A DNA stretch of 64,000 nucleotides from Streptomyces sp. CB02366 (GCF_001905905.1 NZ_LIVT01000002.1:496001-560000), one strand, 5' to 3'; numbered from the stretch's first letter, positions 40,986-49,782 are shown. The notes: a model not told the origin generated them from the letters alone. Translations and numbers: made by a program.

Positions 40986-42193
40986 GGTCCCACCCCCGCG
41001 GTTCCGCGGGCTCCCGCCGCTTCGCCCGCCCCGGCGGGGAGCAGCACCGCGTCCTCGGCCGCGAAGTGCAGGGTGACCGGCTCGCCGAGGGCGGGGGGCT
41101 CGCGCAGTTCGCGGAGGTCGGCCATGACGGGGTGCCCCTCGACGTCGGCGTGGACGCGGTGGGTGGAGCCGCGCCACTGGACCTCGGTGACGGTGCCGGT
41201 GAGCGCGTTGGGCCCGGCGCCGAGGCCGACCAGGTGCGGTCGGACGCAGAGCGTGGCGGTGGCCCCCGGGGCGGCGGCGCCGGTGGGCACGGCGAGGGAG
41301 CGGCGGCCGAGTTCGACCGCTCCTTCGCCGGTCACGGTGACCGGGAGCAGGTTGGCGTTGCCGACGAACGAGGCGGTGAACTCCGTACGCGGCCGGCGGT
41401 ACAGCTCCTGGGGGGTGCCGCAGTCCTGGAGCCGGGCCCGGTCCATGACCGCGATCCGGTCGGCCAGGGTCAGCGCCTCCACCTGGTCGTGGGTGACGTA
41501 CAGGATCGAGACGTCGGGCAACTCGCGGTGCAGCCGCGCCAGTTCGGTGAGCATTCCGGAGCGGAGCCGGGCGTCGAGCGCGGAGAGCGGTTCGTCCAGG
41601 AGCAGCACGCCGGGGCGGATGGCGAGCGCCCGGGCGATGGCGACGCGCTGCTGCTGGCCGCCGGAGAGTTCGCGCGGGTGGCGGTCGGCGTACGCGGCCA
41701 TGCCGACGAGTTCCAGGGCCTCGGTGACCCGGCCGGGGATCTCGGCCTTCGGGGTGCGGTGGGCCTTGAGGCCGAAGGCCACGTTGTCCTTGACCTTGAG
41801 GTGCGGGAAGAGGGCGTAGCTCTGGACGACCATGCCGATGCCGCGCCGGTGCGGGGGCAGGGCGGTGACGTCCCGGCCGCCGAGGAAGACCCGTCCGGAG
41901 GCGGGCCGGACGAAACCGGCGACGGCGCGCAGGGCGGTGGTCTTGCCCGAACCGGAGGGCCCGAGGAGGGCCATCACCTCGCCGGGTTCGACGGTGAGGT
42001 CGAGCCGGTCGAGGACGGTGTTCCCGCCGTAGGCGACGGTGACGCCGTCGAAGCGGATGCCGCTGCGGACGGCGGTTTCGCGGCCGGTCCGGCCGGGCGC
42101 GGGAGCGGCGGTGGCGGGCTCGGCCCCCCGGGCGGGGGCGGCGGTGGTCCTGGCCGTGCCGGCGGGAGCGGCGGCCCCGGTCGCGCCGCTCAT
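40982..42193 (-). CDS. ABC transporter ATPase, phosphonate/spermidine-type
   Basis: 403 residues. After a 45-residue Ala-rich start come Walker A GPSGSGKTT, the Q-loop MVVQSYALFPH, the signature LSGGQQQRVAIARALAI, Walker B VLLLDEPLSALD and the switch ILYVTHDQVEALTLADRI. A C-terminal TOBE-type regulatory domain (TATLCVRPHLVGL, LTGTVTEVQWRGSTHRVH) fits the MalK/PotA/PhnT group. The start overlaps the HAD gene stop as ATGA. Confidence 0.87.
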   Translation of the reverse strand: MSGATGAAAPAGTARTTAAPARGAEPATAAPAPGRTGRETAVRSGIRFDGVTVAYGGNTVLDRLDLTVEPGEVMALLGPSGSGKTTALRAVAGFVRPASGRVFLGGRDVTALPPHRRGIGMVVQSYALFPHLKVKDNVAFGLKAHRTPKAEIPGRVTEALELVGMAAYADRHPRELSGGQQQRVAIARALAIRPGVLLLDEPLSALDARLRSGMLTELARLHRELPDVSILYVTHDQVEALTLADRIAVMDRARLQDCGTPQELYRRPRTEFTASFVGNANLLPVTVTGEGAVELGRRSLAVPTGAAAPGATATLCVRPHLVGLGAGPNALTGTVTEVQWRGSTHRVHADVEGHPVMADLRELREPPALGEPVTLHFAAEDAVLLPAGAGEAAGARGTAGVGP

Positions 42194-42903
42194 GCCTCGG
42201 CCCGTGCGATGAGGTCGGGCAGTTCGGCGACGGAGCCGAGGACGTGGGTCGCGCCGTGCCGGGTCAGCCGCTCCCGGTCGTGGGCCCCGGTGAGGACTCC
42301 GGCGACGATCCCGGCGCCGGAGCGCACGCCGCTGAGCATGTCGTACGAGGTGTCACCGGCCACCGCGATCCGCCGGACGTCGTCCACGGCGGCGGTCCGC
42401 AGGAAGGCCGCCAGCACCATGTCCGGGTGGGGGCGCCCCCGGCCGCCCGCGTCGGCGGGGCAGAGGGTGAGGGGGACGAGGTCCTGCCAGCCGAGGGCGG
42501 CGAGGATGGCGTCCTGGGTGACGCGGGCGAAGCCGGTGGTCAGGACGACGGTGCGGCCTTCGGCGGTGAGCCGTTCGACGGCCTCGCGGGCGCCGGGGAG
42601 CGGGGCGACGCTGCCGCCGTCGACGAGTTCGCCGTACGCCTCCTCGAAAGCGGTGTTGGCGTACCGGGCCTGGTCCTCGGTGGCGAACAGGTGCCGGAAC
42701 ACGGAGATCTTGGACTCGCCCATGGTGGCCCGCACATAGGCGAGTTGGCGTGCGTGCTCCTCCGATCCGGGCTGCACGCCGAGGCGTCGGGCGGCGGCCG
42801 AGAACGCCTGCTCGACGAGGCCGCCGTCGGCGACGGTGGTCCCCGCCATGTCGAGGACGACGAGGCCGAAGGGGCGGTCGGTGGTCGGTGTCGCTGAAGT
42901 CAT
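42190..42903 (-). CDS. PhnX-like HAD hydrolase (phosphonatase-like)
   Basis: 237 residues. HAD motif I LVVLDMAGTTVADGG, cap sequence RATMGESKISVFRHLFA, motif II VVLTTGFARVTQ, Lys/Arg region RPHPDMVLAAF and motif IV AVAGDTSYDMLSGV. The MAGTTV wording and cap match the phosphonatase-like group placed in phosphonate clusters. True phosphonoacetaldehyde hydrolase has a cap Lys that forms a Schiff base; here MGESKISVF holds a Lys, which may or may not be equivalent. It overlaps the ATPase gene by 4 bases and follows the oxidoreductase gene by 5. Confidence 0.82.
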   Translation of the reverse strand: MTSATPTTDRPFGLVVLDMAGTTVADGGLVEQAFSAAARRLGVQPGSEEHARQLAYVRATMGESKISVFRHLFATEDQARYANTAFEEAYGELVDGGSVAPLPGAREAVERLTAEGRTVVLTTGFARVTQDAILAALGWQDLVPLTLCPADAGGRGRPHPDMVLAAFLRTAAVDDVRRIAVAGDTSYDMLSGVRSGAGIVAGVLTGAHDRERLTRHGATHVLGSVAELPDLIARAEA

Positions 42904-42908
42904 GATGG

Positions 42909-44033
42909 TTACCAGCCCACGTGGTCGGCGGTCGTTTCGGCGATGGCGGGCGAGCAGGTCATACCGCGCCCGCCGGGCCCGGTGACGAGCCAGACGCCTT
43001 CGCGCACCTGCTGCCGGTGGACGACGCGCGAGGTGTCGGTGCACTGGGCGTAGACGCCCGCCCAGCGGTGGCGGATGCGCGGCAGCGGCCGGCCGAGGAA
43101 GGCTTCGACGACCCGCGTGAGGTGCTCGTAGGGCTCCTCGACGGTGTCGAAGGCGAAGGGGTGCTCGTACTCGTGGGTGTCCCCGATAGTCAGTCCGCCG
43201 TCCCGCCGCTGCACCATGAGGAGTTGCATGCGGTGTTCGGCGGCCACGGGGTCCTGCGGCTGGCCGGCGTCAAGGGCGTCGAGCGCCTCGCTCCGGTAGG
43301 CGGGGTAGTAGCGGAAGCTGTCGGCGTCGGCCACCGAGGTGGTGAGGGGCTCGCCGAGCGGGTCGGTCTGCATCATCTGGAGGCGGACGCGGCGGACGGG
43401 CAGGTCGGGCCCGGCGAGTTCGCGCACCAGACCGCCGAGCCAGGCGCCGGTCGCGAGGATCACGGCGTCGCCGGTGTGGACGTCGCCGTGGTCGTCGCGC
43501 ACCGAGGCGGTCCCGACGACCTCGCGCACCTCACGGCCGCCGAGGAAGGTGTACTTCCCCGAGGCCAGCAGGTGTTCCTTGAGGGCGAGTTGAGCGGTGC
43601 GCGGCTCGACCGCCGCGTCCCGCTCGCACCACAGGGCGGCGGTGAACGCGCCGCGCAGGGCCGGGTTGACCGCCCGCGCCTCCTCGGCGGTCAGCAGCTC
43701 GTAGCCGCGCGCCGCCGCGTCGGGCCGGGCGACGGCCGCCTCGGCGACGGCGACCTCGTACGGGGTGCGCAGCGGGGTCAGCGAGCCGCACGGCCGGAAG
43801 CCGAGGCCGGGCACCCGCTCCCCGATGCCCTCCCACAGCTCGCGGGCGCGCAGGGCGGTCTCCAGCTCCTCGCCTCCGGCCCGGCCGCTGACCCATATCT
43901 GTCCGAAATTGCGGAGCGACGCCCCGCGCGCCTCGCTCTCGCGCTCGATCTGTACGACCTCGTGGCCGCGGCTGACTGCGTGCCAGGCGTGCATGGTTCC
44001 CACCACGCCGGCTCCTACGACGATGACTCTCAC
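42909..44033 (-). CDS. FAD-dependent oxidoreductase of phosphonate clusters (HpnW/PbfD-type)
   Basis: 374 residues, DAO/glycine-oxidase fold. The FAD loop is VIVVGAGVVGTMHAWHAVSRGHEV, then ARGASLRNFGQIWVSGRA, and near the end VWLVTGPGGRGMTCSPAIAE. The RNFGQIW segment and gene context mark the group proposed to oxidise aminoethylphosphonates or N-methylated forms, giving the aldehyde that a PhnX-type enzyme would cleave. It is the first gene of the uptake operon. GTG 44033 has GAGGAGCG upstream, and the shared 18-bp motif lies 76 bases before it. Confidence 0.82.
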   Translation of the reverse strand: MRVIVVGAGVVGTMHAWHAVSRGHEVVQIERESEARGASLRNFGQIWVSGRAGGEELETALRARELWEGIGERVPGLGFRPCGSLTPLRTPYEVAVAEAAVARPDAAARGYELLTAEEARAVNPALRGAFTAALWCERDAAVEPRTAQLALKEHLLASGKYTFLGGREVREVVGTASVRDDHGDVHTGDAVILATGAWLGGLVRELAGPDLPVRRVRLQMMQTDPLGEPLTTSVADADSFRYYPAYRSEALDALDAGQPQDPVAAEHRMQLLMVQRRDGGLTIGDTHEYEHPFAFDTVEEPYEHLTRVVEAFLGRPLPRIRHRWAGVYAQCTDTSRVVHRQQVREGVWLVTGPGGRGMTCSPAIAETTADHVGW

Positions 44034-44108
44034 GACGGCCACGCTCCTCGGGACGGATGGCCCGCATACGTCCGGCCGTCGACGCGACGGTGAACGACCC
44101 CGCAAGTT

Positions 44109-44126
44109 TGGACCAGACCCGTTACC
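44109..44126. promoter_or_regulatory. Shared operator-like motif, copy B
   Basis: TGGACCAGACCCGTTACC, between the HutC-type regulator gene and the FAD oxidoreductase gene. It matches the copy at 38151 in 17 of 18 bases and in orientation. GGTCTGGTCC on the minus strand has the look of a GntR-family operator. Confidence 0.75.
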
Positions 44127-44176
44127 CGTCCGTGATCTGCGCGGGGTCGGAGGGCAGGAGAGGGGACGCGGTCCGC

Positions 44177-44947
44177 TCAGTCCCGCCCGTCGCCCCGCAG
44201 ATGGGCGGAGAAGGAGAAGCGGTCGCCCCGGAACAGGGTCCGCACGCGCTCCAGCGGCCGGCCGTCGGCATCCCGCGAGAGCCGGTGGATCAGGAGCATC
44301 GGCAGGGCGGGCGGGGTGCCGATGAGAAGGGCCTCGCGGGGGGTCGCGAGCACGGTCTCGATCCGCTCGTCGGCGTCGCCGAAGACGATCTGGAGGCGGT
44401 CGCGGAGGTAGGCGTAGAAGGAGGAGTCCGGGTCGAACCCCGTGTCCAGGTCCGGGACGCGCGCGACGCCGACGTACGTGCTCTCCAGGCCGACGCGCTC
44501 GTCGTCCGCGAGCAGCACCCGCTCCAGGTGCCAGACCGGCTCGCCCCGCTCCACCGCTATCTCGGCGGCCAGGGCCTCGGGGCAGGGGAAGCGGTCGAGG
44601 CCGATGAGGTGGCGGCCGGGCCGCCTGCCCTGGCGGCGGACGCCCTCGGTGTAGCTGGCGAGCGAGAGCGGCTGCTCCAGCTTGGGCCCGGCGACGACGG
44701 TGCCGCGCCCCTGCCGGCGCAGCCGCCCTTCGAGGAGGAGTTCGCGCAGGGCCTGGCGGACGGTCTCGCGGGAGACCTCGTGCCGGAGGGCCAGCTCCCG
44801 CTCGGTGGGCAGGAGCCCGCCCTCCCCCAGCTCGTCCAGCAGCACCGCGATGCGGGCCTTGACCGCGTAGTACTTCGGGATGCGGCCGTGTTCGGGGATG
44901 CCGGAGCGGATCGGTGCGCCAGGTGCCTGGCCGTTCGGGTAGTCCAC
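44177..44947 (-). CDS. GntR/HutC-family transcriptional regulator
   Basis: 256 residues. The winged helix lies at about 20-90 (PKYYAVKARIAVLLDELGEGGLLPTERELALRHEVSRETVRQALRELLLEGRLRRQGRGT) and is followed by a UTRA ligand domain (LIGLDRFPCPEALAAEIAV, PVWHLERVLLADDERVGLESTYV). Genes of this type control phosphonate operons in several bacteria. It is encoded directly upstream of that operon and probably binds the two shared motifs. The start is taken as GTG 44947; the ribosome site is weak and GTG 44950 is possible. Confidence 0.82.
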   Translation of the reverse strand: MDYPNGQAPGAPIRSGIPEHGRIPKYYAVKARIAVLLDELGEGGLLPTERELALRHEVSRETVRQALRELLLEGRLRRQGRGTVVAGPKLEQPLSLASYTEGVRRQGRRPGRHLIGLDRFPCPEALAAEIAVERGEPVWHLERVLLADDERVGLESTYVGVARVPDLDTGFDPDSSFYAYLRDRLQIVFGDADERIETVLATPREALLIGTPPALPMLLIHRLSRDADGRPLERVRTLFRGDRFSFSAHLRGDGRD

Positions 44948-45027
44948 CACCCGATCGTGGCAGACGCGGGTGAACGGACCGGTACGGGACGGCGGTCCCG
45001 GCCTCGCGGACAGGTCGGCGCTTTGGG

Positions 45028-46398
45028 TCAGCCGGTGGTGCGGCGGGCCCGGCGGGCGTACAGCAGCAGACCGGTCCCGCCGAGCAGGAGCGCCCCGGCG
45101 GCGGCCCCGGTCCAGGCCGCCGACGCCGGTCCGGTCCGGGCGAGTTCGGGCAGCGGGCGGCCGAACCCGTCCCGGGGCGGGTGGCCGGGGCGCTCCTCCC
45201 GGCCCTCGGCCCGGAGGTCGGCGGGCGGGCGGGCGCCGGGGTCGGCGGGCGGGCGGGCGCCGGGGTCGGCGGGCGGGCGGGCGCCGGGGTCGGCGGGCGG
45301 GCGGGCGCCGGGGTCGGCGGACGGGGCCGCGTCCCGGCCGGCCCCCGGGCCGGTCCGGGTACCGGTACCCGGACCGCTGTGGTCCGGGTCGGGGCTGCCG
45401 GGGCGATCGGGGCGCTCCGGCAAGGAACTCTCCGGCCGCCCGCTCCGCTGCGGCGAAGGGCTCTCCGGCCGCTCGCTGCGCTGCGGCGAAGGGCTCTCCG
45501 GCTGCCCGCTCCGCTGCGGCGAGGTATCGGACGGGGACGGACGCTCCGTGCGGAGGGGCTCCGGTTCCCTGGTGCCGCCGGTGGCGCCGTCCGCGATGAC
45601 GAAGGGGTACTCCCCCGAATCCCCCACCCACTCGCCGTCCTCCCGCGCACCGCCCTTGGCCTTGTCCTGGTGGCGGCGCTGGACGACCACGGCGTGGGCG
45701 GTGACCGGGCCGGGGGCGGCGTCCGGGGTGAAGGCCATGCGGACGCGTACGGAGACGGTCTCCCCGGCGGGAACGGTGAACCCGAGGAACGGCTCGCCGG
45801 AGCGGTCGCCGTCCTCCCCGCCGTCCTTCCCCTCGGGCGCCCCGTCGCCGCCGAAGACGCCGATCTGCTCGTCGCGGTCGGTGGTCTCCCAGGTGACGTG
45901 GTGCGTGGCCCCGGTCCGGCCGGGCCCGGAGAACTCCGCCCGGATCTGTTCCGCCGTCAGCCGCCGGTCGCGGTCGGTGAGGACGAGGACCGGGTGCAGG
46001 GCCCGGCAGGTCGCGTCGGTGGTGTTGGTGAGGTCCAGGACCCAGGTCCCGTGGTCTCCTCCGGCCTCGTACCGGCCCGGAGCGTCCTGGATCCGGGCCG
46101 CGATCGGGAACTCCTTCGCGTCCGGGCGCCCGCAGCCGGGCTGCTCGTCGGCGGCCCCGGCGGCCAGGGGGGACGGGGAGGCCCCCGCGACACCGAGGCG
46201 TTCCGGGGCGCCGACGGCTTCGACGGCTTCCCCGACTCCGGCGGCTTCCACGGCCAAGGGGACCGGCGGGGGCGTGCCCGGCAGGGCGGCGGCCTGCGGG
46301 CCGCCCAGGAGGGCGGCGGGCACCGTGATCCCGGCGGCCAACCCGAGGGCGGCGACCGCGCGGGCGTCGCGCAGCCGTGCGGAGGGGGGAGGGGGCAT
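45028..46398 (-). CDS. LARTG-anchored surface protein with repeat stalk
   Basis: 456 residues. A signal-like N-terminus (AVAALGLAAGITVPAALLGG) is followed by a strand-rich domain (about 90-260) with a Cys pair. A long Pro/Ser/Arg-rich stalk follows, containing SPQRSGRPE-type repeats and four copies of ADPGARPP. The end is a sorting signal: LARTG, hydrophobic helix (AAAGALLLGGTGLLLYA), basic tail RRARR. LAxTG is the motif used by class E sortases in Streptomyces, and no class E gene is in this window. ATG 46398 has GAAGGGT upstream. The exported domain is of unknown function. Confidence 0.8.
   Translation of the reverse strand: MPPPPSARLRDARAVAALGLAAGITVPAALLGGPQAAALPGTPPPVPLAVEAAGVGEAVEAVGAPERLGVAGASPSPLAAGAADEQPGCGRPDAKEFPIAARIQDAPGRYEAGGDHGTWVLDLTNTTDATCRALHPVLVLTDRDRRLTAEQIRAEFSGPGRTGATHHVTWETTDRDEQIGVFGGDGAPEGKDGGEDGDRSGEPFLGFTVPAGETVSVRVRMAFTPDAAPGPVTAHAVVVQRRHQDKAKGGAREDGEWVGDSGEYPFVIADGATGGTREPEPLRTERPSPSDTSPQRSGQPESPSPQRSERPESPSPQRSGRPESSLPERPDRPGSPDPDHSGPGTGTRTGPGAGRDAAPSADPGARPPADPGARPPADPGARPPADPGARPPADLRAEGREERPGHPPRDGFGRPLPELARTGPASAAWTGAAAGALLLGGTGLLLYARRARRTTG
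45217..45312. repeat. 24-bp tandem repeat, four copies
   Basis: Four identical copies starting at 45217, 45241, 45265 and 45289, with a partial fifth. They encode the repeated octapeptide ADPGARPP in the stalk of the LARTG protein; length changes would be in frame. Confidence 0.95.
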
Positions 46399-46783
46399 CG
46401 GGGGTCACCCTTCACTGCTCTCGCGGACGGCCGGGGCGGGGGCTCCGGCGGTGACCTCCGAGATCATCACGCGCGCGCGTGGTCAAAGAGTCGACATGCC
46501 GACTCGATTCATAGGATCACCCGACTGCATCTCGACGTTGCCCGCCAAGGCCGGGGGCAGCCGGCCCGGCAGGGGCAGCACGGGCGGGGCAAGTCCAGCG
46601 GGCCCGGTACCGGCACGGCAGGCCCGGCAGACCCGGCACGGCGGGCCCGGCACGGGGCAACGCGGGCGGGGCAGGTCCAGCGGGTCCGGCCGGGGCCGTG
46701 GGCGGCCCGACGCTCCCCCGCCGCCAGGCGCTCCCCCGCGGCCGGGCAGCGGTCGGCGCGTCCCGCCCCACCACCGGCCCGCC
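46399..46783. promoter_or_regulatory. 385-bp gene-free region with a palindrome and a duplicated segment
   Basis: An inverted repeat GAGTCG-ACATGC-CGACTC lies at 46488-46505 in the promoter region of the LARTG gene; TATGAA on the minus strand next to it may be a -10. Further along, a 27-base segment at 46581 recurs at 46663 with two differences, within extremely GC-rich sequence. No gene is supported. Confidence 0.55.
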
Positions 46784-47869
46784 CTACTCCCCCGCCCCCA
46801 CCCGCCCGAACACCGGCGCCAGCACCAGTTGGGCCGCGCCCTCCGCGACCGGGCGGTCGCCGCCCCGGGCCACCGTGACCGTGACCCCCGCCCCGGCCCC
46901 GCCCCGGGCGGCCCGCTCCTCGATCACGGCCCGGACGCCCCGTACGTACGCGTCCTCGTCGGCGGCCACCGTCCGGCCGCCCAGGACCACGCGGTCGATG
47001 TCGAGCAGGCCGACCAGGTTCGCCGCGCCCGCGCCCAGGATCCGGGCGGCCTCGGCCCGGTCGCCGCGCGCCTCGGCCGCCAGGCACAGCGCCTCGACGC
47101 AGCCGCGTCCGCCGCAGCCGCAGAGCGGGCCGTCGAGCTGGAGGGTCTGGTGGCCGAACTCGCCCGCCCCCGTCCGCGCCCCCCGGTGCACCCGGCCGCC
47201 GAGGACGAGGCCGGCGCCCAGCCCCGTACCGAGGTGGAGGTAGGCGAAATCACCGCCGCCCGCGCTCTCCGGGGCCAGGGCCAGCGCGAGGGCGGCCGCG
47301 TTGGTGTCCTTGTCCAGGGCGACCGGGAGGCCGGTGCGCTCGGCGAGGGCGGCGCGCAGCGGGTAGCCGTCCCACTGCGGGAACCCGGTGATCCGGCGCA
47401 GGACGCCGCCCCGGTGGTCGAGCGGGCCGGGTGCGGCGACGCCCAAGCCCAGCACCGGTCTGTGCGGTTCGGCCGCGCACAGGTCCCGTACCGCCTCGGC
47501 CGCGTCCGCGAGGACCCGGTCCGCCGGAGCGCCGAGATCCAGGGGCGCGCGAGTGACCGCGACCGGCCGGCCCGCGAGGTCGGCCAGGACGGCGGTGAGC
47601 CCGTCGCGGTCCAGGTGCAGGCCGACGGCGAACCGCGCGTCGGGGACCAGCCGCAGCACGGTGCGCGGCTTGCCGCCGGTGGACGGGCGCCGGCCCGCCC
47701 CCACGGCCAGCCCGTCCTCCCGCAGCCGGGCGGTGATCTTGCTGACGGCCTGCGGGGTGAGGCCGGTGCCCTCGGCCAGCTCCAGCCGGCTGATGCCCTC
47801 CGCTCCGGCCGCCCGCAGCAGGTCCAGGACCAGCGTGGCGTTGTGGTGCCGCAGGGCCGGCAGGTTCAC
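46784..47869 (-). CDS. ROK-family transcriptional regulator
   Basis: 361 residues. An N-terminal helix-turn-helix (NATLVLDLLRAAGAEGISRLELAEGTGLTPQAVSKITARL) is joined to a ROK domain with LGLGVAAPGPLD, ALDKDTNAAALA, LHLGTGLGAGLVLGG and the zinc motif CGCGGRGCVE. The Asp in the ENDANA-like position is kept. It should bind a sugar or sugar phosphate and repress the divergent oxidoreductase operon through the palindrome at 48052. The start is uncertain: GTG 47869 (NLPALRHH) is chosen; upstream starts would add a Gly/Arg-rich stretch. Confidence 0.82.
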   Translation of the reverse strand: MNLPALRHHNATLVLDLLRAAGAEGISRLELAEGTGLTPQAVSKITARLREDGLAVGAGRRPSTGGKPRTVLRLVPDARFAVGLHLDRDGLTAVLADLAGRPVAVTRAPLDLGAPADRVLADAAEAVRDLCAAEPHRPVLGLGVAAPGPLDHRGGVLRRITGFPQWDGYPLRAALAERTGLPVALDKDTNAAALALALAPESAGGGDFAYLHLGTGLGAGLVLGGRVHRGARTGAGEFGHQTLQLDGPLCGCGGRGCVEALCLAAEARGDRAEAARILGAGAANLVGLLDIDRVVLGGRTVAADEDAYVRGVRAVIEERAARGGAGAGVTVTVARGGDRPVAEGAAQLVLAPVFGRVGAGE

Positions 47870-48051
47870 CCCGGCCCGGGGCCCCTCCCCCGCCCGGCCC
47901 CCGCCCACGCCCCGCTCACGTCCCACGACCACGACCCGCTCCCCTCCACGCCCCGCTCCAGCACACGACCACGAACCCGCCCCGCTCACGCCCCGCCCCG
48001 CTCACCCCCACGGCCCGCGCCTGCTCACGGGCCCATTGTGCCGGTCGCTTG

Positions 48052-48078
48052 CACTTCGGCAACAGCGTTGCTTAAGTG
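48052..48078. promoter_or_regulatory. Near-perfect 27-bp palindrome, probable ROK operator
   Basis: CACTTCGGCAAC, three bases, GTTGCTTAAGTG: 10 of 12 positions in each arm are symmetric. It ends 6 bases before the ATG of the Gfo/Idh/MocA gene and lies between it and the divergent ROK gene. Confidence 0.8.
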
Positions 48079-48084
48079 GAACGC

Positions 48085-49233
48085 ATGACCCCCAACGCCT
48101 CCGGCGCCCCCGGCACGCCCGACGCCCCGGGCGCCCCGCTCCGCGTCGCCCTCGTCGGCTACGGCCTGGCCGGCTCCGTCTTCCACGCCCCGTTGATCTC
48201 CGCGACCGGGGGGCTGGCCCTCGACACCGTCGTGACGTCGAACGAGGAGCGCCGGGCGGAGGCCCGCGCCGCGTACCCGGGCGTCCGGTTCGCCGCCGCG
48301 GCGGACGAGCTGTGGGAGCGCGCCGACGAGCTGGACCTCGTCGTCGTCGCCACGCCGAACAAGACGCACGTCCCGCTGGCGACGGCCGCGCTGAAGGCCG
48401 GGCTGCCGGTGGTCGTGGACAAGCCGGTCGCCGGGACGGCGGCCGAGGCGCGCGGGCTGGCGGCCCTCGCCCAGGAGCGCGGGCTGCTGCTCTCGGTCTT
48501 CCAGAACCGCCGCTGGGACAACGACTTCCGCACCCTGGCCGGCCTGATCGACGACGGGGAGCTGGGCGAGGTGCAGCGCTTCGAGTCCCGCTTCGAGCGC
48601 TGGCGTCCGCGGCCGAAGGGCGGCTGGCGCGAGTCGGGCGACCCCGAGGAGATCGGCGGTCTGCTGTACGACCTGGGCAGCCATGTGGTGGACCAGGCGC
48701 TGGTGCTGTTCGGCCCGGCGGTGCGGGTGTACGCGGAGTCCGACGTACGGCGCCCCGGCGCGGCGGCGGACGACGACACGTTCATCGCGATCACCCACGC
48801 GAACGGGGTCCGCTCGCACCTGTACGTCAGCGCCACCACGGCCCAGCTCGGCCCGCGCTTCCGGGTGCTGGGCTCGAAGGCGGGCTATGTGAAGTACGGC
48901 CTGGACCCGCAGGAGGCGGCCCTGCGCGAGGGGCTGCGCCCGGTGGCCGGCGAACCGTGGGGCGAGGAGGCGCAGGAGTCGTGGGGCCGCCTCGGCTCCG
49001 GCGAGTCCCCGCTGTCCGGGGGCGGCGCCCCGGTCCGTACGCTGCCCGGCGACTACCCGGCGTACTACGCCGCCGTCGCCGCCGCCGTACGGGGCGCCGG
49101 CGACAACCCGGTCACCGCGCTCCAGGCCGCCGCCGCGCTGGACGTCCTGGAGGCCGCACGCCGCTCGGCCCGCGAGGGCGTGACCGTCACCCTGCCCGGC
49201 ACCCCGGCCGACGAGGAGCACACCGTCCGATGA
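48085..49233 (+). CDS. Gfo/Idh/MocA-family oxidoreductase
   Basis: 382 residues. NAD-binding loop VALVGYGLAGSVFHAPL, then VVVATPNKTHVPLATAALKAGLPVVVDKPVAGT (the EKP-like DKP with the conserved Lys), and LLYDLGSHVVDQALVLFG with the conserved His. It oxidises or reduces a sugar or cyclitol with NAD(P). The start is taken as ATG 48085; GTG 48076 would sit inside the operator. It overlaps the next gene by 4 bases (ATGA). Control by the divergent ROK protein is likely. Confidence 0.9.
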   Translation: MTPNASGAPGTPDAPGAPLRVALVGYGLAGSVFHAPLISATGGLALDTVVTSNEERRAEARAAYPGVRFAAAADELWERADELDLVVVATPNKTHVPLATAALKAGLPVVVDKPVAGTAAEARGLAALAQERGLLLSVFQNRRWDNDFRTLAGLIDDGELGEVQRFESRFERWRPRPKGGWRESGDPEEIGGLLYDLGSHVVDQALVLFGPAVRVYAESDVRRPGAAADDDTFIAITHANGVRSHLYVSATTAQLGPRFRVLGSKAGYVKYGLDPQEAALREGLRPVAGEPWGEEAQESWGRLGSGESPLSGGGAPVRTLPGDYPAYYAAVAAAVRGAGDNPVTALQAAAALDVLEAARRSAREGVTVTLPGTPADEEHTVR

Positions 49234-49715
49234 CCAGCGCCTCCCCCGCCATCGCCGAGCTGGTCGCCCAGGAGCGCCGGCTCGTCCTTCCCCGCTTCTC
49301 GTACGACGACGCGTTCGCGCTCGGCAGTCTGCTGGTCCGGCTGGCGCGCGAGCGGCACGCGCCGGTCGCCGTCGACATCCGGCGCGGCGCGCAGCAGCTG
49401 TTCCACGCGGCGCTGCCCGGCTCCAGCGCGGACAACGACGCGTGGATCGACCGCAAGCGCAGGGTCGTCGAGCGGTACGGCGAGAGTTCGTACCTGGTGG
49501 GCACCCGGTTCCGGGCGAAGGGCACGACGTTCGAGGAGTCCTCGCGGCTGGACCCGGACGTCTACGCCGCGCACGGCGGTTCATTCCCGCTCGCCGTCGC
49601 GGGGGCGGGCGTGATCGGCGCGGTCACGGTCTCCGGGCTGCCGCAGGCCGAGGACCACGCCCTGGTGGTCGAGGCGCTGGAGCAGTTCGCGGCGGGGACG
49701 GGCACGGGGGCCTGA
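49230..49715 (+). CDS. UPF0303 / heme-degrading-domain (HbpS-like) protein
   Basis: 161 residues. Segments FSYDDAFALGSLLVRLARERHAPVAVDIRRGAQQLFHAALPGS, DNDAWIDRKRRVVERYGESSYLVG and HGGSFPLAVAGAGVIGAVTVSGLPQAEDHALVVEALEQF are those of the UPF0303/YBR137W group, related to the HbpS fold. The function of this group is not settled. It is coupled to the upstream oxidoreductase gene, so the pair likely acts in one pathway. Confidence 0.83.
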   Translation: MTSASPAIAELVAQERRLVLPRFSYDDAFALGSLLVRLARERHAPVAVDIRRGAQQLFHAALPGSSADNDAWIDRKRRVVERYGESSYLVGTRFRAKGTTFEESSRLDPDVYAAHGGSFPLAVAGAGVIGAVTVSGLPQAEDHALVVEALEQFAAGTGTGA

Positions 49716-49782
49716 GACGGACGCGGAGGGGCGGGGCTGCGCGTGCCCGCCCCGCCCCCCGCCGCCCGCCGCCGTCCCGGGG

